Source of the DNA: Prauserella rugosa
Lineage (GTDB): Bacteria > Actinomycetota > Actinomycetes > Mycobacteriales > Pseudonocardiaceae
Direction of reading: 5' to 3'
NCBI RefSeq assembly: GCF_000719975.1
Contig: NZ_JOIJ01000010.1
Location: 1-64,000, forward strand
Length of the DNA stretch: 64,000 bases
A model generated the notes under the pieces. It saw only the letters and a program-made list of their open reading frames with translations. It had not been told where the DNA came from and did no database searches. Shown one piece after another: positions 54,707 to 63,572 of the stretch; the first letter of the stretch is position 1; the number at the start of each line of letters is the position of its first letter. A program made the translations under genes and the position numbers.

Positions 54707-55728
54707 CCCGCACGCACCCCCGCCAGCGGTGCCCGCTCGGATGGCTGGGCGGGCTGCGGGTGATCGGGCCGAGGCTGGACCGGCTGGGGCCGGCCTGCGA
54801 GGTCGAGCTGTTCGATCGCGCCGGACGGCCCCGGCAGTGCCAGCACGGCACGCCTCGGCCTGGCGGCACCGCGACGTCCGGTGGCCTCGATCGCGACCGC
54901 ACGCCGCGTCAGCCGCCCGTACCCGTCGTCCGTGCCGGACCAGCCGACGGTGCGGCAACGCAGCTCCACCTCGGCTCCCGGCCACGACCCGAAGGTCAAC
55001 AACACCGACCCGCGGTTCCGTGCGCGCGCCGACAACCGGCGTGCGGTGTCCGCGTGCCGCGCGCCGTTCGTCCCGTACGCCGTGCCCGCGGGAACGGCGA
55101 CGAGATCGACACCGTCGAGCAGGGCCGCCGTCACCGCCGCGAAGTCGGCTCCGGGACGAGGGATCAGGGCGAGCCGGCGGATCGCGACCCCGAGTTCGTG
55201 CGCAGCCAGCACGCCCAACCGCGGCATGCCCACGGCGGCCGCCCACGAGCCGTGGGACGTCGCCTCGGCCAGCAGCGCGAGCAGCACGCTCGTGGAGCCG
55301 CTGACGGACACCGTGCTGCCGCGGCGCACCCCGCCCCACGGCAACAGTTGCGCCAACGGCAGGGCCACCGGCAGGACCCTGCTGTCCGCACCGGCCGTGT
55401 TCGTGACGCCGGCCAGGTCGCCCGTGCCACTCGGGCTGTCCGGGCCGTCCGCCACGCCGACGAGTCCCCGCGGACCCGACACTCCCGCTTCGCAGGCACG
55501 ACCGGGACCACCCGCACCGTCCGGGCTCCGCGACGCCCTTCCGCGCTCCCCTCCGCTCGCCGAACCGCGCAGCGCGATACCGCTGGCCGTGCCGACCCCC
55601 GGCAACGCCGCCAGCCGGGCCACGGTGTCGTTCACCCCTTCACCACCGGCCACGGCGTCCGCCACCGCGGTATCACCGACTGTGTCATCGGCTGTGTCGC
55701 CTGCGCCGATGGCCATCTGTGTCGACAT
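54703..55728 (-). CDS. imuA': ImuA'-type SOS mutasome protein
   Basis: RecA-fold-related protein of the mutasome, about 341 residues. The conserved region begins LPLAQLLPWGGVRRGSTVSV, with SGSTSVLLALLAE at the Walker-A position where lysine is missing, so ATP binding is doubtful, as in other ImuA' proteins. AAAVGMPRLGVLAAHELGVA and the C-terminal TRRAVAIEATGRRGAARPRR follow. A low-complexity Gly/Ala/Asp region fills the first 100 residues. ATG 55728 is assumed; the frame is open 25 codons further. A LexA box lies 159 bp upstream. Confidence 0.88.
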   Translation of the reverse strand: MSTQMAIGAGDTADDTVGDTAVADAVAGGEGVNDTVARLAALPGVGTASGIALRGSASGGERGRASRSPDGAGGPGRACEAGVSGPRGLVGVADGPDSPSGTGDLAGVTNTAGADSRVLPVALPLAQLLPWGGVRRGSTVSVSGSTSVLLALLAEATSHGSWAAAVGMPRLGVLAAHELGVAIRRLALIPRPGADFAAVTAALLDGVDLVAVPAGTAYGTNGARHADTARRLSARARNRGSVLLTFGSWPGAEVELRCRTVGWSGTDDGYGRLTRRAVAIEATGRRGAARPRRAVLALPGPSGAIEQLDLAGRPQPVQPRPDHPQPAQPSERAPLAGVRAG

Positions 55729-55886
55729 AGCGATCACCGCCCCCTTCACACACAGGGATCGCAGGCGCGAACGTCCACGGTGGACGCACGCGCCGATACA
55801 CATGTCCGTCGTCTGATGTCCGGCCGCGACGAAGGCGGCTCCGGCTGATGTCCCGACTCCCCGCTGACTACCTCGAGCTTGCCGTC

Positions 55887-55902
55887 TCGAACCGATGTTC
55901 GA
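55887..55902. promoter_or_regulatory. LexA (SOS) box
   Basis: TCGAAC-CGAT-GTTCGA is a perfect match to the actinobacterial/mycobacterial LexA operator (TCGAAC-N4-GTTCGA). It lies upstream of imuA'-imuB-ORF39-dnaE2, explaining damage induction of the operon. Between it and the start codon, 158 bp hold no other recognised feature. Confidence 0.93.
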
Positions 55903-55982
55903 TAGAGTTCACATAGAACATGAGTTCGAAGATCGTGTCAAGCCGCACTGGACGCCGGGAGAGCCCGGACACGACCCAGACA

Positions 55983-56022
55983 CCACATCGCCCCGGCGCC
56001 GACGGGCACCGAGGCGATGTGG
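55983..56022 (-). terminator. purH terminator hairpin
   Basis: CCACATCGCC and GGCGATGTGG form a 10-bp stem with a 20-nt GC-rich loop, about 30 bp past the purH stop. Confidence 0.65.
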
Positions 56023-56052
56023 ACGAGTCGTGTGTGAAGGAAGGGGGCGAGA

Positions 56053-57624
56053 TCAGTGCGCGAAGTGGCGGGTCCCGGTGAGGTACAGCGTCACGCCCGC
56101 GGCCTCGGCCGCCGCGATGACCTCGGCGTCCCGCACCGAGCCACCCGGCTGCACCACCGCGCGGACACCCGCGTCCAGCAGCACCTGAAGCCCGTCGGGG
56201 AACGGGAAGAACGCGTCGGACGCAGCGACCGAACCCTGCGCGCGCTCCCCTGCCCGCTGGACGGCCAGCCGCGAGGAGTCGACCCGGTTGACCTGCCCCA
56301 TCCCGACACCGACGGTCGCGCGGTCGTGGGCGAGCAGGATGGCGTTCGACTTCACCGCGCGGATCGACCGCCATGCGAAACGCAGGTCCGCGAGGGTCTG
56401 TTCGTCGGCGTCCTGCCCCGTGGCGAGCGTCCAGTCCGCGGGGTCGTCGCCTTCGGCGTCGATGCGGTCGGCGCTCTGCATCAGCATTCCGCCCGAGATG
56501 GGCCGCAGTTCGACGTCGGAGGTGACCGGCTCGGGCAGCGTCAGCAACCGCACGTTCTTCTTGCGGGTCAGCACCTCGAGCGCGTCCTCGTCGAACGCCG
56601 GAGCCAGAACGACCTCGGTGAACACGTCGGCGATCTGCTCGGCCATGGCCAGCGAGACCGGGCGGTTGGCCGCGATCACCCCGCCGAACGCCGACACCGG
56701 GTCGCAGGCGTGCGCCTTGCGGTGCGCCTCCGCGATGTCCTCGCCGAGGGCGATGCCGCACGGGTTGGCGTGCTTGATGATCGCCACCGCGGGTTCGTCG
56801 AAGTCGGCCGCCGCGCGTCGCGCCGCGTCGGTGTCGACGTAGTTGTTGTACGACATGGCCTTGCCGTGCAGCTGTTCGGCGTGGGCGATGCCGTGCTCAC
56901 CGGGTCGCCGGTACATCGCGGCCGTTTGGTGCGGGTTCTCGCCGTAACGCAGCACGTCACCGCGTTCCCACGTCGCGCATGCGAAGTCGGCGAAACCCGA
57001 CTCGTCGGCAGGCGCGTACGAGCCGGCGAACCACGACGCGACGGCCGCGTCGTACGACGCCGTGTGGGCGTACGCCTTGGCCGCCAGCCGCTTGCGTTCC
57101 TCGAAGCTGAACCCGCCCGCGCGCACGCGCTCGAGCACCCAGTCGTAGTTGGAGGGTTCGACGACGACGCCGACCGACCCGTGGTTCTTCGCGGCGGCAC
57201 GCACCATGGCCGGTCCGCCGATGTCGATGTTCTCGACGCAGTCCTCGGGGCTCGCACCGGAGGCCACCGTCTGCGCGAAGGGGTACAGGTTCACCACGAG
57301 CAGGTCGAACGGCGCGATGTCCAGCGACGTGAGCTGTTCCTCGTGGTCCGGCCGGTTGCGGTCCGCGAGCAGGCCCGCGTGCACGCGCGGGTGCAGCGTC
57401 TTGACGCGGCCGTCGAACGACTCGGGGAATCCGGTGACCTCCTCGACCTTCGTCACCGGCACACCCGCGTCCGCGAGGACCTTCGCGGTGCCGCCGGTGG
57501 AGACGATCTCCACCCCGGCGGCGTGCAGGCCCGTGCCGAGTTCGAGCAGGCCCGCCTTGTCCGACACCCCGATCAGCGCACGCCGAATCGGGCGCTGCCC
57601 GGCCCCAGGAGTCTGCTCGCTCAC
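56053..57624 (-). CDS. purH: AICAR transformylase / IMP cyclohydrolase
   Basis: Catalyses the last two steps of IMP synthesis. 523 residues: an N-terminal MGS-like cyclohydrolase domain ([44 protein letters not shown]) and the formyltransferase domain ([30 protein letters not shown], catalytic Lys-His; [20 protein letters not shown]). GTG 57624 overlaps the purN stop (GTGA) and is preceded by AAAGGTGAGG. FolD in the same window makes its formyl donor. Confidence 0.97.
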   Translation of the reverse strand: MSEQTPGAGQRPIRRALIGVSDKAGLLELGTGLHAAGVEIVSTGGTAKVLADAGVPVTKVEEVTGFPESFDGRVKTLHPRVHAGLLADRNRPDHEEQLTSLDIAPFDLLVVNLYPFAQTVASGASPEDCVENIDIGGPAMVRAAAKNHGSVGVVVEPSNYDWVLERVRAGGFSFEERKRLAAKAYAHTASYDAAVASWFAGSYAPADESGFADFACATWERGDVLRYGENPHQTAAMYRRPGEHGIAHAEQLHGKAMSYNNYVDTDAARRAAADFDEPAVAIIKHANPCGIALGEDIAEAHRKAHACDPVSAFGGVIAANRPVSLAMAEQIADVFTEVVLAPAFDEDALEVLTRKKNVRLLTLPEPVTSDVELRPISGGMLMQSADRIDAEGDDPADWTLATGQDADEQTLADLRFAWRSIRAVKSNAILLAHDRATVGVGMGQVNRVDSSRLAVQRAGERAQGSVAASDAFFPFPDGLQVLLDAGVRAVVQPGGSVRDAEVIAAAEAAGVTLYLTGTRHFAH

Positions 57625-58250
57625 GACAACCTCACCTTTCGTCCGTCCACCGTGCACCCCGCACGGGCAAGCTTCGCGATCACGTCCACGAGCAGGCGAC
57701 GTTCGGTCACCTTGATCCGCTCGTGCAGGCTGGACTCGTCGTCATCGGGCTCCACGACCACCGGTTCCTGCGCGATGATCGGGCCCGTGTCCACGCCGGT
57801 GTCGACGAAATGCACCGTCGACCCGGTGACCTTGACCCCCATCGCGAGCGCGTCGGCCACCGCGTGCATGCCCGGGAACGCCGGCAGCAACGCGGGATGC
57901 GTGTTGATCACCCGGTTCGGGAAGGTCTCCAGGAACGCCGGCCCCAGCAGCTTCATGAACCCGGCGGAGACGACGAGATCGGGTTCGTACGCCGCGACGG
58001 CGTCACTCAGGGCCTTGTCCCAGGCGGCGCGATCGGGATGGTCCGCGGTACGGACGGTGAAATGCGGAATGCCCGCGCGGTCGGCACGCTCGAGCGCTTC
58101 GGCTCCCGCACGGTCGGTGCCCACGGCCACGACGGTGGCCGGGAAGGGCGGTTCGGCAACCGCGTCGAGGACGGCCTGCAACAGGGTGCCGGACCCCGAG
58201 GCGAGAACGACCAGTTTCGCCTGTGCCGGCAACTCCAACCTGGTAACCAG
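57621..58250 (-). CDS. purN: Phosphoribosylglycinamide formyltransferase
   Basis: Transfers a formyl group from 10-formyl-THF to GAR in purine synthesis. About 209 residues: [17 protein letters not shown] (phosphate site), [38 protein letters not shown] (catalytic Asn/His) and [16 protein letters not shown] (catalytic Asp). The start is unusual: no ATG or GTG occurs at the proper place, but AGGAG lies 7 nt before a CTG (58250) that begins the family-like [12 protein letters not shown]; a TTG at 58238 is the alternative. purN and purH form a coupled pair. Confidence 0.93.
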   Translation of the reverse strand: MVTRLELPAQAKLVVLASGSGTLLQAVLDAVAEPPFPATVVAVGTDRAGAEALERADRAGIPHFTVRTADHPDRAAWDKALSDAVAAYEPDLVVSAGFMKLLGPAFLETFPNRVINTHPALLPAFPGMHAVADALAMGVKVTGSTVHFVDTGVDTGPIIAQEPVVVEPDDDESSLHERIKVTERRLLVDVIAKLARAGCTVDGRKVRLS

Positions 58251-58363
58251 AACGCTTCTCCTAGCCGGACGCCTCTTCAAGCCGCTAGTCCTGCGACCGC
58301 GCACATCGCCATGACCTGGTGACCACACCCTAACGCCGGCGCGGCCTCGCACACGCCGAGGTG

Positions 58364-60034
58364 TCAGTGACGGTCGGCACCCCGGTCCTGGTCACGGCCC
58401 TCATCAGGGGATTCGTCGACCTCGGCACCGGTGACTCCGTGCCCGTCGTGGCCGGAGTCACCGTTATCGGCATCGTCGGAATCACCGTCGTCGCCTGCCG
58501 AGTCGGCCGTGGGGGTGTCCTCGCGACCCTCGGTGTCGGTTGCGGTGTCGTCGGTTGCGGTGTCGTCGGCTTCGATGTCGAGGTCGGTGTCGATCTCGTC
58601 GTTGGCTTCGTCGATCTCGTCGACCTCGGCGGCTGTGTCGGTGTCGGTGTCGTCCGGGTGGTCGGCATCCGTCTCGTCGTCGAGGTCCAGCTCGTCGTCG
58701 TACTCATCGGCGAGATCACCGTCCTCGTCGGCACCGTCCTCGTCAGCACCGTCCTCGTCAGCAGTGTCTTCGTCGGCTGCACCCTCGTCGGCGGTGTCCT
58801 CGTCGGACTCGCCCGTCTCCGCATCGGCATCGGCATCCTCATCGGCGTCCCCGGTGTCCTCGGCCGGTTGCGGACGCGGACCGGCGAACCACGCGACCAA
58901 CGCCCCCGGAAGCGCGATCCAGAGGAACGCGGCGATGGAGACGAACCCGAGCGGAATCCCCACCGGGTCGAACGGGCCGGAAGCAAGACGTCCACCGGCG
59001 AGGAAACCGGCGACGACCGTGCCGAAACCGACCAACGCTCCCGCCACACCGACCGTGCGCAGTCGGGTCATCGGATCGTCGTGGCACGTCCGCAGGGTCC
59101 AGCCCACCAACGCGCCCACGGCGATGGGCAACAGCAGGAACACCGGCCACCACAGGGCCCGTTCGTCCGGCAACGCGCCGAGCAACGGGAACGGCGGCAC
59201 TCCGCCACCGGTGAACGTGAACGGCCCCGCGGCGACACCACCGAGTTCGAGGCCAGGACCCGTGGCGAAACCGAGCGCCAGCACCACCGCGTTCGGCACG
59301 TACGCCACCGACAGCAGCCACAACCCGGTCGCGCTCCCGACCCCGGGTGCCACCTCGTGAAAGAGCGCACCGATAGTCGGAGCCGACAGCGACGTCGCCA
59401 CGAAGAGCGTCAGGCACCCTGCGGCCAGCAATCCGGCGATGCCGAGTGCGCCTGCCCGCAGACCGTGCAACGCGATCGGATCCAGATAGCGCCGGAGTTC
59501 CGCGGTGAGGCCGCACTGCCGGGCCACGCCGACCGTCGCGGCCAGCGCCGCCACCAGCGCGGGAACGAAGATCGCGGACAGGACGTCGACGCTGATGTAT
59601 CCGTCCCCCGAAACCACCGCGAGGATTCCGCCCGCAAGCGCATGCGCGCCCGCGATGGCGGCGATCACCGGTGGCACTCGGTTCACGGTCGTGCAGCCCA
59701 GCCGTCCCGCGGCACTCCGCGCGGTGCGTGCCACGAACACGCACACCCCGATGGTCGGCAACACGGGAAGCACGCCGAGCGGCTGACCGCCGATCTGCAA
59801 CGGAACCTGATAGGCCGCGAGCCACACCGGTCCCGTCGTCGCGAACACCGCGGCGGTGGAGAAATGCGACGACGTCGCGATCGCGAGGATCAACGTCAAC
59901 AGCGCGGCGGTGGCGAGGTACCCGGTCAGCAGCGGCGCCAGTGCGGCCGTCGCCAATGCGCGTACCCAGGCCGAACGAGACACCGGCTCGCCGTCCGCGG
60001 ACGCGGAACGGGACGGGGAGGCGAGCAGGCTCAT
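58364..60034 (-). CDS. perM: PerM-like (DUF6350) integral membrane protein
   Basis: 556 residues, about 10 membrane helices in the first 400, then a 150-residue tail almost entirely Asp/Glu/Ala/Thr (DEDTADEDGADEDG and similar units). Location between the DUF5336/sucCD genes and purN is the same as for M. tuberculosis Rv0955 (PerM), a membrane protein needed for persistence and cell division. The tail is encoded by repetitive GTC/CTC-rich DNA and probably varies between strains. Start at ATG 60034; an in-frame ATG four codons upstream is possible. The membrane orientation of the acidic tail is not known. Confidence 0.85.
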   Translation of the reverse strand: MSLLASPSRSASADGEPVSRSAWVRALATAALAPLLTGYLATAALLTLILAIATSSHFSTAAVFATTGPVWLAAYQVPLQIGGQPLGVLPVLPTIGVCVFVARTARSAAGRLGCTTVNRVPPVIAAIAGAHALAGGILAVVSGDGYISVDVLSAIFVPALVAALAATVGVARQCGLTAELRRYLDPIALHGLRAGALGIAGLLAAGCLTLFVATSLSAPTIGALFHEVAPGVGSATGLWLLSVAYVPNAVVLALGFATGPGLELGGVAAGPFTFTGGGVPPFPLLGALPDERALWWPVFLLLPIAVGALVGWTLRTCHDDPMTRLRTVGVAGALVGFGTVVAGFLAGGRLASGPFDPVGIPLGFVSIAAFLWIALPGALVAWFAGPRPQPAEDTGDADEDADADAETGESDEDTADEGAADEDTADEDGADEDGADEDGDLADEYDDELDLDDETDADHPDDTDTDTAAEVDEIDEANDEIDTDLDIEADDTATDDTATDTEGREDTPTADSAGDDGDSDDADNGDSGHDGHGVTGAEVDESPDEGRDQDRGADRH

Positions 60035-60137
60035 GCCCTCGACCATCGCAAACGGGCTCGCACCCCAGCACGCGCCACGCCGCGCGGCAACCTCTGATGA
60101 GAATCACGTTCGCCCGTCCGGGTTCCCCCACGACAAC

Positions 60138-60170
60138 GGCGCCCACGGCCGGTGTTCGGCCATGGGCGCC
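60138..60170 (-). terminator. Hairpin after DUF5336 gene
   Basis: A 14-bp stem with one mismatch (GGCGCCCACGGCCG against CGGCCATGGGCGCC) and a GTGTT loop, 25 bp past the stop of the DUF5336 gene and about 100 bp before perM. Outer flanks can also pair (CCCCCACG/CGTGGGG). Confidence 0.65.
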
Positions 60171-60195
60171 GCGTGTACGTGGGGAATCCGCCGGG

Positions 60196-60948
60196 TCAGG
60201 CTCCGGGCTGCGGCCCCTGGCCGGGCTGACCCTGCTGGCCCTGCTGTCCCTGCTGGCCGGGGTCCTGCGGCTGGAAGAACTGGCCGTGCTGCGGCGCGTA
60301 CGCGGTCGGCTGCGCGTGCGGGTTCACCGGCTGCGGCGGCTGGTTCTGCTGCGGGAAGCCACCCGACTGCGGCTGCTGCGGCGCCTGGCCGGGGTAACCG
60401 CCCTGCGGCTGCTGGCCGTACGAGCCGGGCTGGCCCACGGGCTTCGGCTGCGGCGGCTTGATGATGTTCTCGTCGAACAGGTACGCCGCCACCGCCGCGA
60501 GCGTCTGGACGATGCCGAAGATCAGGATCATGATTGCGCCGGCACCGTACTCGCGCTCGCTGGCGAACGTGATGAACAGGAACGGCAGCAGGACGCCTAC
60601 CGCCAGGAGCGCAGGCCACGGACCGGGTTTGTGCTCGCCCGGCAGGATCGTCAGCAATGCCGCGAGACCACTGAGGAAGAACATCATCGGCAGCCACGCC
60701 GCCGATCCCTCTTCGTAGAAGCCGATCCCGGTCTCAACCTGCGGGACAACAGCGAAATTCGCGAACCCCAGGAACAGGTTCACAAGGCCGAGTCCGGCCA
60801 CTGCGAGGAACAGGATCTGCGGCAGGCTGATCTTCAGACCGCCGCCACCCTGCTGGGGAGCGGGCGGCCCCGGGAACGATTGTTGCGGCTGCTGCGGTCC
60901 CTGGCCGGGGAATCCGCCCGTACCTGGGCCGCCGCTCGGGAAGCTCAT
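60196..60948 (-). CDS. DUF5336 membrane protein (Rv0954-like)
   Basis: 250 residues: a Gly/Pro/Gln-rich N-terminus (about 35), four membrane helices (about 39-165: ILFLAVAGLGLVNLFLGFAN; WLPMMFFLSGLAALLTIL; ALLAVGVLLPFLFITFA; AIMILIFGIVQTLAAVAAYL), then a Gln/Pro/Gly-rich tail (QQGQQGQQGQPGQ). Matches the actinobacterial DUF5336 family, which includes the 34-kDa antigen Rv0954 placed next to sucCD. AGGAGA before ATG 60948 fixes the start. Function unknown. Confidence 0.83.
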   Translation of the reverse strand: MSFPSGGPGTGGFPGQGPQQPQQSFPGPPAPQQGGGGLKISLPQILFLAVAGLGLVNLFLGFANFAVVPQVETGIGFYEEGSAAWLPMMFFLSGLAALLTILPGEHKPGPWPALLAVGVLLPFLFITFASEREYGAGAIMILIFGIVQTLAAVAAYLFDENIIKPPQPKPVGQPGSYGQQPQGGYPGQAPQQPQSGGFPQQNQPPQPVNPHAQPTAYAPQHGQFFQPQDPGQQGQQGQQGQPGQGPQPGA

Positions 60949-61152
60949 CCGTGTTCTCCTGTCGTGGTTCTGCTCGCAGACACGGCGGGTGCTGGTCGCC
61001 CGCCGTGCACACCCGGGGATACGCGGCCGCCCTGCCACAGCCGGCGACCACAGCACGGACGTTAGCGCACCACCCTGAGAGGACGTCGCTTAGACGGACG
61101 ATTCGCCTTCCGGGTTTCACACCCGCACCGAATGCACACGACCGCGAACACA

Positions 61153-61187
61153 CGAGGGGCCGGACACCGTCGGTGTCCGGCCCCTCG
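61153..61187 (-). terminator. sucCD terminator hairpin
   Basis: CGAGGGGCCGGACACC and GGTGTCCGGCCCCTCG pair perfectly over 16 bp with a 3-nt loop, 24 bp after the sucD stop. No T tract follows. Confidence 0.8.
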
Positions 61188-61211
61188 TTCGCGCTGCCTG
61201 CGGCCTCGGCT

Positions 61212-62099
61212 CTACAGAGCCTTGTACAGCTCCCGGGCCAGTTCGGCGGTCTCGGTCGGCGTCTTGCCGACCTTCACGCCCGCGGCCTCGAGGGCCTCCT
61301 TCTTGGCCTGCGCCGTACCCGCGGAACCGGAGACGATGGCGCCCGCGTGGCCCATCGTCTTGCCCTCCGGGGCGGTGAAGCCCGCGACGTACCCGACGAC
61401 CGGCTTCGTGACGTTCTCGGCGATGAAGTCCGCGGCCCGCTCCTCGGCGTCACCGCCGATCTCACCGATCATCACGATGACCGACGTCTCCGGGTCGGCC
61501 TGGAACGCCTCGAGGGCGTCGATGTGCGTGGTGCCGATGATCGGGTCACCGCCGATACCCACGCACGTCGAGAAGCCGATGTCACGCAGCTCGTACATCA
61601 TCTGGTAGGTCAGCGTGCCCGACTTCGACACGAGGCCGATCTTGCCGGGGCCCGTGATGTTGGCCGGGATGATGCCGGCGTTCGACTGCGACGGCGAGAT
61701 GATGCCGGGGCAGTTCGGGCCGATGATCCGCGTCTTGTTGCCCTTGGCCTTGGCGTGCGCCCAGAAGTAGGCCGCGTCGTGCACCGGGATGCCCTCGGTG
61801 ATGACGACGGCGAGCGGGATCTCGGCGTCGATGGCCTCGATCACCGCGTCCTTGGCGAACTTGGGCGGCACGAAGATGACGCTGACGTCGGCACCGGTCT
61901 CGGCCATCGCCTCCGACACGGAGCCGAAGACGGTGAGGTCCTTCTCGCCGATGGTCACGGTCTGACCGGCCTTGCGGGCATTGACGCCACCGACGATGTT
62001 GGTGCCGGAGGCGAGCATCTTGGTCGCGTGCTTGGTGCCCTCGGACCCGGTGATGCCCTGAACGATGACCTTGCTGCTGGAATCGAGGAAGATCGACAT
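61212..62099 (-). CDS. sucD: Succinyl-CoA ligase, alpha subunit
   Basis: Binds CoA and carries the phosphohistidine of succinyl-CoA synthetase (TCA cycle, substrate-level phosphorylation). 295 residues: [19 protein letters not shown] (CoA-binding fold), [27 protein letters not shown], and [18 protein letters not shown] with His251 as the phosphorylated residue. It follows sucC after a 5-bp gap. Its partner enzyme SdhCDAB is encoded 34 kb away in this window. Confidence 0.97.
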   Translation of the reverse strand: MSIFLDSSSKVIVQGITGSEGTKHATKMLASGTNIVGGVNARKAGQTVTIGEKDLTVFGSVSEAMAETGADVSVIFVPPKFAKDAVIEAIDAEIPLAVVITEGIPVHDAAYFWAHAKAKGNKTRIIGPNCPGIISPSQSNAGIIPANITGPGKIGLVSKSGTLTYQMMYELRDIGFSTCVGIGGDPIIGTTHIDALEAFQADPETSVIVMIGEIGGDAEERAADFIAENVTKPVVGYVAGFTAPEGKTMGHAGAIVSGSAGTAQAKKEALEAAGVKVGKTPTETAELARELYKAL

Positions 62100-62104
62100 G
62101 TCTC

Positions 62105-63271
62105 TTACGCTCCTGCCGCCAGCTCGGCGGCCTTGTCCGCCGCGTTGTCCATGGTGTCCACCTGTGTGACCAGCGGGTGGTTGGCCTCGTTGAGGATGCG
62201 GCGGCCTTCCTCGACGTTGTTGCCGTCCAGGCGCACGACGAGCGGCTTGGTCGCGTCGTCGCCCAGGATCTTCAGCGCCTCGACGATGCCGTTCGCGACG
62301 GCGTCGCAGGCGGTAATGCCACCGAAGACGTTGACGAACACGCTCTTGACGTCCGGGTCACCGAGGATGACGTCCAGACCGGCGGCCATGACCTCGGCCG
62401 AGGCGCCGCCACCGATGTCGAGGAAGTTCGCCGGCTTGACGCCGCCGTGCTTCTCGCCCGCGTACGCGACGACGTCCAGAGTGGACATCACGAGACCGGC
62501 ACCGTTACCGATGATGCCGACCTGGCCGTCGAGCTTGACGTAGTTGAGGTCCTTGGCCTTGGCCTTGGCCTCGAGCGGGTCCTCGGCCTCCTTGTCGACG
62601 AGCTCCTCGTGGGCCGGGTGCCGGAAGTCGGCGTTCCCGTCGAGGGTGACCTTGCCGTCGAGGGCGACGATCTTGTCCTGCGGGTCGCGCACCAGCGGGT
62701 TGATCTCGACCAGCGTGGCGTCCTCGGCCACGAAGGTCTCCCACAGCTTCACGACGACGTCCGCGGCCTCGTCCTTGATGACCTCGGGGAAGTTGCCCTG
62801 GGTCAGGATGTCGAGGGCCTTCGCCTTGTCGACGCCCTCGATCGGGTCGACGGCGACTCGCGCGAGCGCCTCGGGACGCTCGACGGCGAGCTGCTCGATC
62901 TCCATGCCGCCTTCGGCGGAGGCCATCGCGAGGAAGGTGCGGTTCGCGCGGTCGAGCAGGAACGAGAAGTAGTACTCCTCGGAGATGTCCGACGCCTCGG
63001 TCACCAACACCCGTCGCGTGATGTGACCCTTGATGTCCAGACCGAGGATCGCCTCGGCCTTCTCCTTCGCCTCGGCGGGGTTCTCGGCCAGCTTGACGCC
63101 GCCCGCCTTGCCACGGCCGCCGGTCTTCACCTGCGACTTGACGACGACCTGGCCGCCGAGCTTCTCAGCCGCGGCCTGTGCTTCTTCCGGGGTGCTCGCC
63201 ACGGCGCCGGGAAGCACCGGCACGCCGTGGGCGGCGAAGAGGTCCTTCGCCTGATATTCGTAGAGGTCCAC
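62105..63271 (-). CDS. sucC: Succinyl-CoA ligase, beta subunit
   Basis: 388 residues with an ATP-grasp nucleotide-binding domain ([20 protein letters not shown]) and a C-terminal ligase-CoA domain ([40 protein letters not shown]). [15 protein letters not shown] is the usual N-terminus; GTG 63271 with GGAGA 9 nt upstream is the start, and the 21 in-frame codons before it fall in the regulatory region. Nucleotide specificity (ATP or GTP) is not decided here. An AT-rich inverted repeat lies 33-76 bp upstream. Confidence 0.97.
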   Translation of the reverse strand: MDLYEYQAKDLFAAHGVPVLPGAVASTPEEAQAAAEKLGGQVVVKSQVKTGGRGKAGGVKLAENPAEAKEKAEAILGLDIKGHITRRVLVTEASDISEEYYFSFLLDRANRTFLAMASAEGGMEIEQLAVERPEALARVAVDPIEGVDKAKALDILTQGNFPEVIKDEAADVVVKLWETFVAEDATLVEINPLVRDPQDKIVALDGKVTLDGNADFRHPAHEELVDKEAEDPLEAKAKAKDLNYVKLDGQVGIIGNGAGLVMSTLDVVAYAGEKHGGVKPANFLDIGGGASAEVMAAGLDVILGDPDVKSVFVNVFGGITACDAVANGIVEALKILGDDATKPLVVRLDGNNVEEGRRILNEANHPLVTQVDTMDNAADKAAELAAGA

Positions 63272-63303
63272 TACTTCAGTCTCCTGACGACACACGCCAC
63301 TGT

Positions 63304-63347
63304 GGTTTGTAAAGACGCCTGGTTTGCAAGGCACTGCTTTACAAACC
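63304..63347. promoter_or_regulatory. AT-rich inverted repeat upstream of sucC
   Basis: GGTTTGTAAAG (63304-63314) and CTTTACAAACC (63337-63347) are perfect 11-bp inverted repeats 22 bp apart, with a similar GGTTTGCAAGG between them (63321-63331). In otherwise GC-rich DNA this looks like a transcription-factor operator. TTTGCAA recalls RamB-type sites that control central carbon genes in corynebacteria, but the match is partial. The remainder of the 301-bp gap (63272-63572) shows no gene. Confidence 0.6.
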
Positions 63348-63572
63348 GTGCTGCCGGACGTGCACGACCCTATCGAGCCGGCCTGCGCGCGACGCGGCCA
63401 CCTCCGGTGAACTCGGTCACCAAAAGCGCCGTGAGCTGGGAGTGTGGCGCAGATCGCGTTCCGCTTGAACCATTCAGCGGCTAGTTACCGAACGGTAGCT
63501 CGGGCCGGCGGAATGCGTTTCCGATTTCCCGCCGGACGTCTTTCCACACCGGACAGGAACTCGTGCGGAGAA

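Noticed and set aside
55868..56761. Minus-strand open frame crossing the LexA box and purH end
   Set aside because: It is a shadow of purH in another frame with no protein-family features.
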